Positions 60,045-64,000 of a DNA stretch of 64,000 bases are shown here, one piece after another. Positions within the stretch are counted from its first letter, which is position 1. Each line of letters opens with the position of its first letter. The notes under the pieces were generated by a model, which saw only the letters and a program-made list of their open reading frames with translations, was not told the DNA's origin and did not search any database. The position numbers and the translations under genes are program-made. The stretch comes from Oasisia sp. SBJ-2009 (taxonomy: Eukaryota > Annelida > Polychaeta > Sabellida > Siboglinidae): contig OZ024857.1 in assembly GCA_964017155.1 (NCBI GenBank), forward strand, positions 2,837,079 to 2,901,078. Direction: 5' to 3'.

Positions 60045-61944
60045 AAACTATAATATGTGAAATTTTAACTAATTATTTAATGTGTGGAAAGTGGTTTCAT
60101 GCCAACAATTATACTAATAAATTGCACAGTGTTCTGGGGTTACGTTTTCAATAATGATGTATCAAGAAATGAGGCTTTTGAATACAGTTATATAAATGTT
60201 ATTATGTTAATTAAAGTAAACTTGTTAGTTGGCTATTACACAAATTTGAATACAAAATAAAATTAATGATATAGCAAGTGACCAGAACAAGTGCAAGTTT
60301 TGATTAAAAGTAAATCATGATTTTGTGCAGAGTGGATGCACATAACTAGCATACTGCATACGTCAGTGGCAATGTATATAGTACCTAGTAAATTCCATAT
60401 TGTGTGTTATGTATAATTTCTCGAGAGCACTTATGTGTTCTGAAAGCAAATAGATGTAATGTTTTTCTATACATTAAGGCTTTCAGGCAAAGGCAATAAA
60501 CACTCCCAGACAGTTGGCCCTAAGCAACGCTGCCAGGTTATTACGCCAAAAGCATCAGCATTAAAATCAATCTATGTACTGGGTAAATGTTTAGGGGTAT
60601 CAATTTGAGAATATTTGTTATGATGTGGCATGGTTAATTTGCCAATTTCATACGTGGCATACGTTAATTGATGAGCAATGAAACTGGAAAGAAAATTACT
60701 TTTAAATGTTAAAGCTGCATCTTGCACATGAGCACATGAGCATGCAATCCCACCTACTGCCTTTTCGAAACTTAGGCAATTTTGTTTACCCCACATTTGC
60801 TTGTGTCTTTCGAAAGAGACACTAAAAGCTGGTGGTCCCTTCTATCTGGTGTCTAATCTGTCTATGCCAGGGGAAGTAAAAGATCCCACACAGGGGGTAA
60901 ATATGTAACCTGTGGTGGACTCACTAAATTTAGAGAAGGACAACTCCTGCATTACCCCAAGTTTGGGCTGTTTGGAGGAAACCACATAAGAACCTAAGAA
61001 CAATCTATTTCCGAGACACGCCGACTGAAACAATGTATTGCAATTTTCAAATGTTTAGCTTGGGTGAGTTTCCTCAAGGATCACTAAGAAACTCAGCTAG
61101 TGACGAAATATGTCAGTTAAAATCCACTGCCATTTTTCGTACAGCAGCCAAAGAAAACATGCTAAAATGTTTGACACCCTCCTCACGGCAAGTTCTTTAT
61201 GATTACGAAATAATCTGTGCAAATAATAACAGTTGTGTTTGTATGGTTATATAATTGACACATTGGCTAAGGATTTAAAATAATCATCTTAATTCCGCTG
61301 AATCCACACTGGGTTGGCATGATTAAAGTTGACGGAAACCATTTGTAACACGAGGCCGCCAACGGGAAACATGAAAGAATTACTTAGACAGACACTAATG
61401 GAGATATGTATACATCTTACTCAAATATTATTGAATTATTAAGCAATTATAGAAATCCCTGCGAACACGATACACCGCGTTAAGTAAGCAGCCCGCGTCG
61501 ACTGCCCTGAAGGTTCGGCTGCTCAAACTAATGTTCACGTGAATGGGCCACATGAAAAAGGCGTCGCATATCAAGCATTTTGTACATTAATGCACATCAT
61601 TGTCACGTGGATTAGGGCTAAATTTGATGGACTAGAAAGCTTTACAGGAGGATCCCCTATCAAACGTGTACTCCATTAAAGCTCAGCTCCCCGGCGAGTG
61701 GCGACAGTGCCTGCCCGTCTATCGCGAGAGTGGTATTTATTCCATTACACAGCTCATCTTTCACTATTTTAAGTATTCACATCGTTGGCGTTCATTCGTG
61801 CAGCCCATTAGTTTCGGCATTCATCTCAACGTGAGCGCATTTAGCTGCGTCCGTCCTGAATCCGTGGCGCAGGTTTGCGACTTTATCCTTTGAACTTTGT
61901 CAAAGTAGTCTTCGGCAGCGAGTCTGTCAACACCGTTGGGGACA

Positions 61945-62505
61945 GATGAGTTTGTTGAGGGGGACAGATGAGTTTGTTGAGATGGACAGATCAGTTTGTT
62001 GAGGGGGACAGATGAATTTGTTGAGGGGGACAGATGAGTTTGTTGAGAGGGACAGATGAGTTTGTTGAGATGGACAGATGAGTTTGTTGAGGGGGACAGA
62101 TGAGTTTGTTGAGGGGGACAGATGAGTTTGTTGAGGGGGACAGATCAGTTTGTTGAGGGGGACAGATCAGTTTGTTGAGGGGGACAGATCAGTTTATTGA
62201 GGGGGACAGATCAGTTTGTTGAGGGAGACAGATCAGTTTGTTGAGGGGGACAGATCAGTTTGTTGAGGGGGACAGATCAGTTTGTTGAGGGAGACAGATC
62301 AGTTTGTTGAGGGGGACATATCAGTTTGTTGAGGGGGACATATCAGTTTGTTGAGGGGGACAGATGAGTTTGTTGAAGGGGACAGTTCAGTTTGTTGAGG
62401 GGGACAGATCAGTTTGTTGAGGGGGACAGATCAGTTTGTTGAAGGGGACAGTTCAGTTTGTTGAGGGGGACAGTTCAGTTTGTTGAGGGGACATATCAGT
62501 TTGTA
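61945..62505 (+). repeat. 22 bp tandem repeat, about 25 copies
   Basis: The unit is GGGGGACAGATCAGTTTGTT plus GA, with GATCAG/GATGAG/TATCAG/GTTCAG variants. Left units are mostly GATGAG and middle units GATCAG, so variant blocks expanded separately. Confidence 0.95.
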
Positions 62506-64000
62506 AAGTATTTGGTAAGAAACAGCATGATTTTGAAAAGTGAGAACTCATGATGAAGTAATTGTCAAAGTGACACCCTTTCGTGTTTCAGGGATGTCGG
62601 AGTGACACCCCTGTCAGTGACATTACACTGATACAGATACTTTGGATCTGTGTTTAGATCTGTTTGGAGTGACACCCCTTCCATATACCTGACCTGATAG
62701 AATTACACCTATATCAGTCAGTTAAAGTGACGCTCCTGTCAACTATTCTGAGCTGGTAGAGTGACACCCCTGTCAATCATTCTGAGCAGGGCGGAGTGAC
62801 CCCCCACGCAGGTTGACCAATTAAGAACAGGTGCTCCGACATTAGTTTATTCCTCCACACAGCGACAACTTCCTTGTTCCCCTTGTCCTGTTCCATGTTC
62901 TCCTCCCAGGCTTCAGTAAGACCAGCTGCCAGCTTGGGAAAACATAATCCTACTTGGATTTAGATTACACGCAATTACAGCGCTTCAGATGCAGAGGCTG
63001 GAGTTCTGTTTGCGTCCTTGTCCTATTGCTGTGTGGTCCCGCTGATCAACCGAACCGGTCAGGTTATGTACACTGCACTGTGAAAGCCACTTAACACGAG
63101 GTTATCCATGAAATACGACCCGGAGTTTTAATCTGCCGGGTTGCAGAGAGATGGCCGCTGCAGCAGCTGAGAGCGGTTACGTGCTTCAGCGGTTCGCGTA
63201 GGTCGCTGGCAACAAAGTTTAATTGCGCAGAAGTCAGATAAGTGAATATGGAAGTTGATAAATCGTTGATCTCCAGCGAGATCAATACACATGAAGTGAA
63301 GAGTTCGGGTGCGCGACGCAGTTTCTGAGAGGCAGGTCAGGTCGGTTGTAAAACAGTAGGCGAGTTTTTGATGGCAACAATGGATAGTTGTTAATTTGTG
63401 CCTGTTATAAAAATGGTTGACTGAAAAGAATATTTTTTGTTTGAACTGTAGACTTCCTGCTGTTGTTCCACCTCCATTCCTTCCTCTCTTTCCTATTTGT
63501 CTCCCTCTTTTTTTCCCTTCTTCCTTTCTATGCCCTCCTCTTCCTGCTTTCCCTCCTTTTCAGCTCCCCTCAGCTCTCCTCCCTCTTAATCCGACACTCC
63601 TTACCTTCCTCCCTCCTCCCTCCCTTTCTCTTCCCCACACTGTCCCTGGGTGCCTTCCTTTCCTATCACTATAACAACCCACACCTGCCCCACGTATTCC
63701 CGGGAATCACTGCTTCCAAACCCTCTCACCTAACCCTCACCCTCCACCCAGGGACTCCAGTCTACCGCTGCTAGTCCACCAGTCCCCACCCAGCTGTAGT
63801 AGTGAGTTCCACTTGCGCTGGTAGAGGGAGTAAGTGGTGCCACAACACACCGCCCACCGCTGCACCACCCCACCGCACCACACCGCAGCCACCACAGCCA
63901 GGCCAGCAGCTGATGGCAACTGTAATTTACTGCCTGGTGTCTGCTGAATGACATTAGTGTGTGAATTAGCCAGCATTGTCTGCAGTGTGTGCTAGTGTGT
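62506..64000. other. Non-coding interval
   Basis: 62560-62820 has scattered copies of GGAGTGACACCCCTGTCA-type words. 62940-63330 is of balanced composition. 63460-63670 is pyrimidine-rich. No exon is supported up to the window edge. Confidence 0.35.

Noticed and set aside
61945..62505. CRISPR array or telomere-like tract
   Set aside because: Contiguous 22 bp minisatellite; no spacers and not a telomeric unit.
63417..63774. Leu/Pro/Ser-rich open frames
   Set aside because: Low-complexity translation of a pyrimidine-rich stretch.

Overview
The window is animal (metazoan) nuclear DNA. It has spliced genes with GT-AG introns, dense microsatellites and minisatellites, a tRNA-derived SINE and foldback/MITE-type elements. 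It has no bacterial-style gene packing. The style (AT-rich introns, abundant short tandem repeats, tRNA-type SINE) fits a lophotrochozoan, possibly a mollusc; that placement is an inference.

Layout. (1) 1-7.7 kb: part of a minus-strand gene that I cannot name ('gene A'). At least four exons are visible, very rich in G/C at third codon positions, with a probable start at 7525 and CRE-like sites just upstream. One intron carries a 1.69 kb foldback element with two 592 bp arms and a GAAT target duplication. (2) 7.7-11 kb: intergenic, with a tRNA-derived SINE, a cluster of mutually related repeats, a 20 bp perfect hairpin and a cluster of X-box-like motifs. (3) 11.0-21.2 kb: a nearly complete minus-strand Rho guanine nucleotide exchange factor gene (DH-PH, ARHGEF39-like). 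It has 12 coding exons whose boundaries and phases all agree (655 codons plus stop). Its introns hold several tandem arrays. One is seven 39 bp units each containing a CTCF-like core; another is 44 bp units that copy the gene's own 3' splice site. (4) 21.2-64 kb: gene-poor. Only isolated exon candidates are visible: plus-strand at 25799-25885, 36698-36863 and 49218-49284, and a cysteine-rich minus-strand open exon at 50126-50683. Between them lie repeats and several stretches of balanced composition rich in homeodomain/octamer-like words that look like candidate conserved regulatory DNA. Large tandem arrays stand at 31.8-33.1 kb (27 bp unit with a 135 bp higher-order repeat), 37.4 kb (pentamer), 40.6-41.3 kb (homopyrimidine, G4/triplex-prone), 45.5-46.2 kb (37 bp), 56.9-57.8 kb (61 bp, purine-rich) and 61.9-62.5 kb (22 bp).

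How the genes work together: the RhoGEF should activate a Rho-family GTPase. Its long basic tail carries CDK-type sites and nuclear-localisation-like clusters. Gene A begins with an amphipathic helix that could be a PKA-anchoring helix. No functional link between the two genes can be claimed beyond shared strand and neighbourhood.
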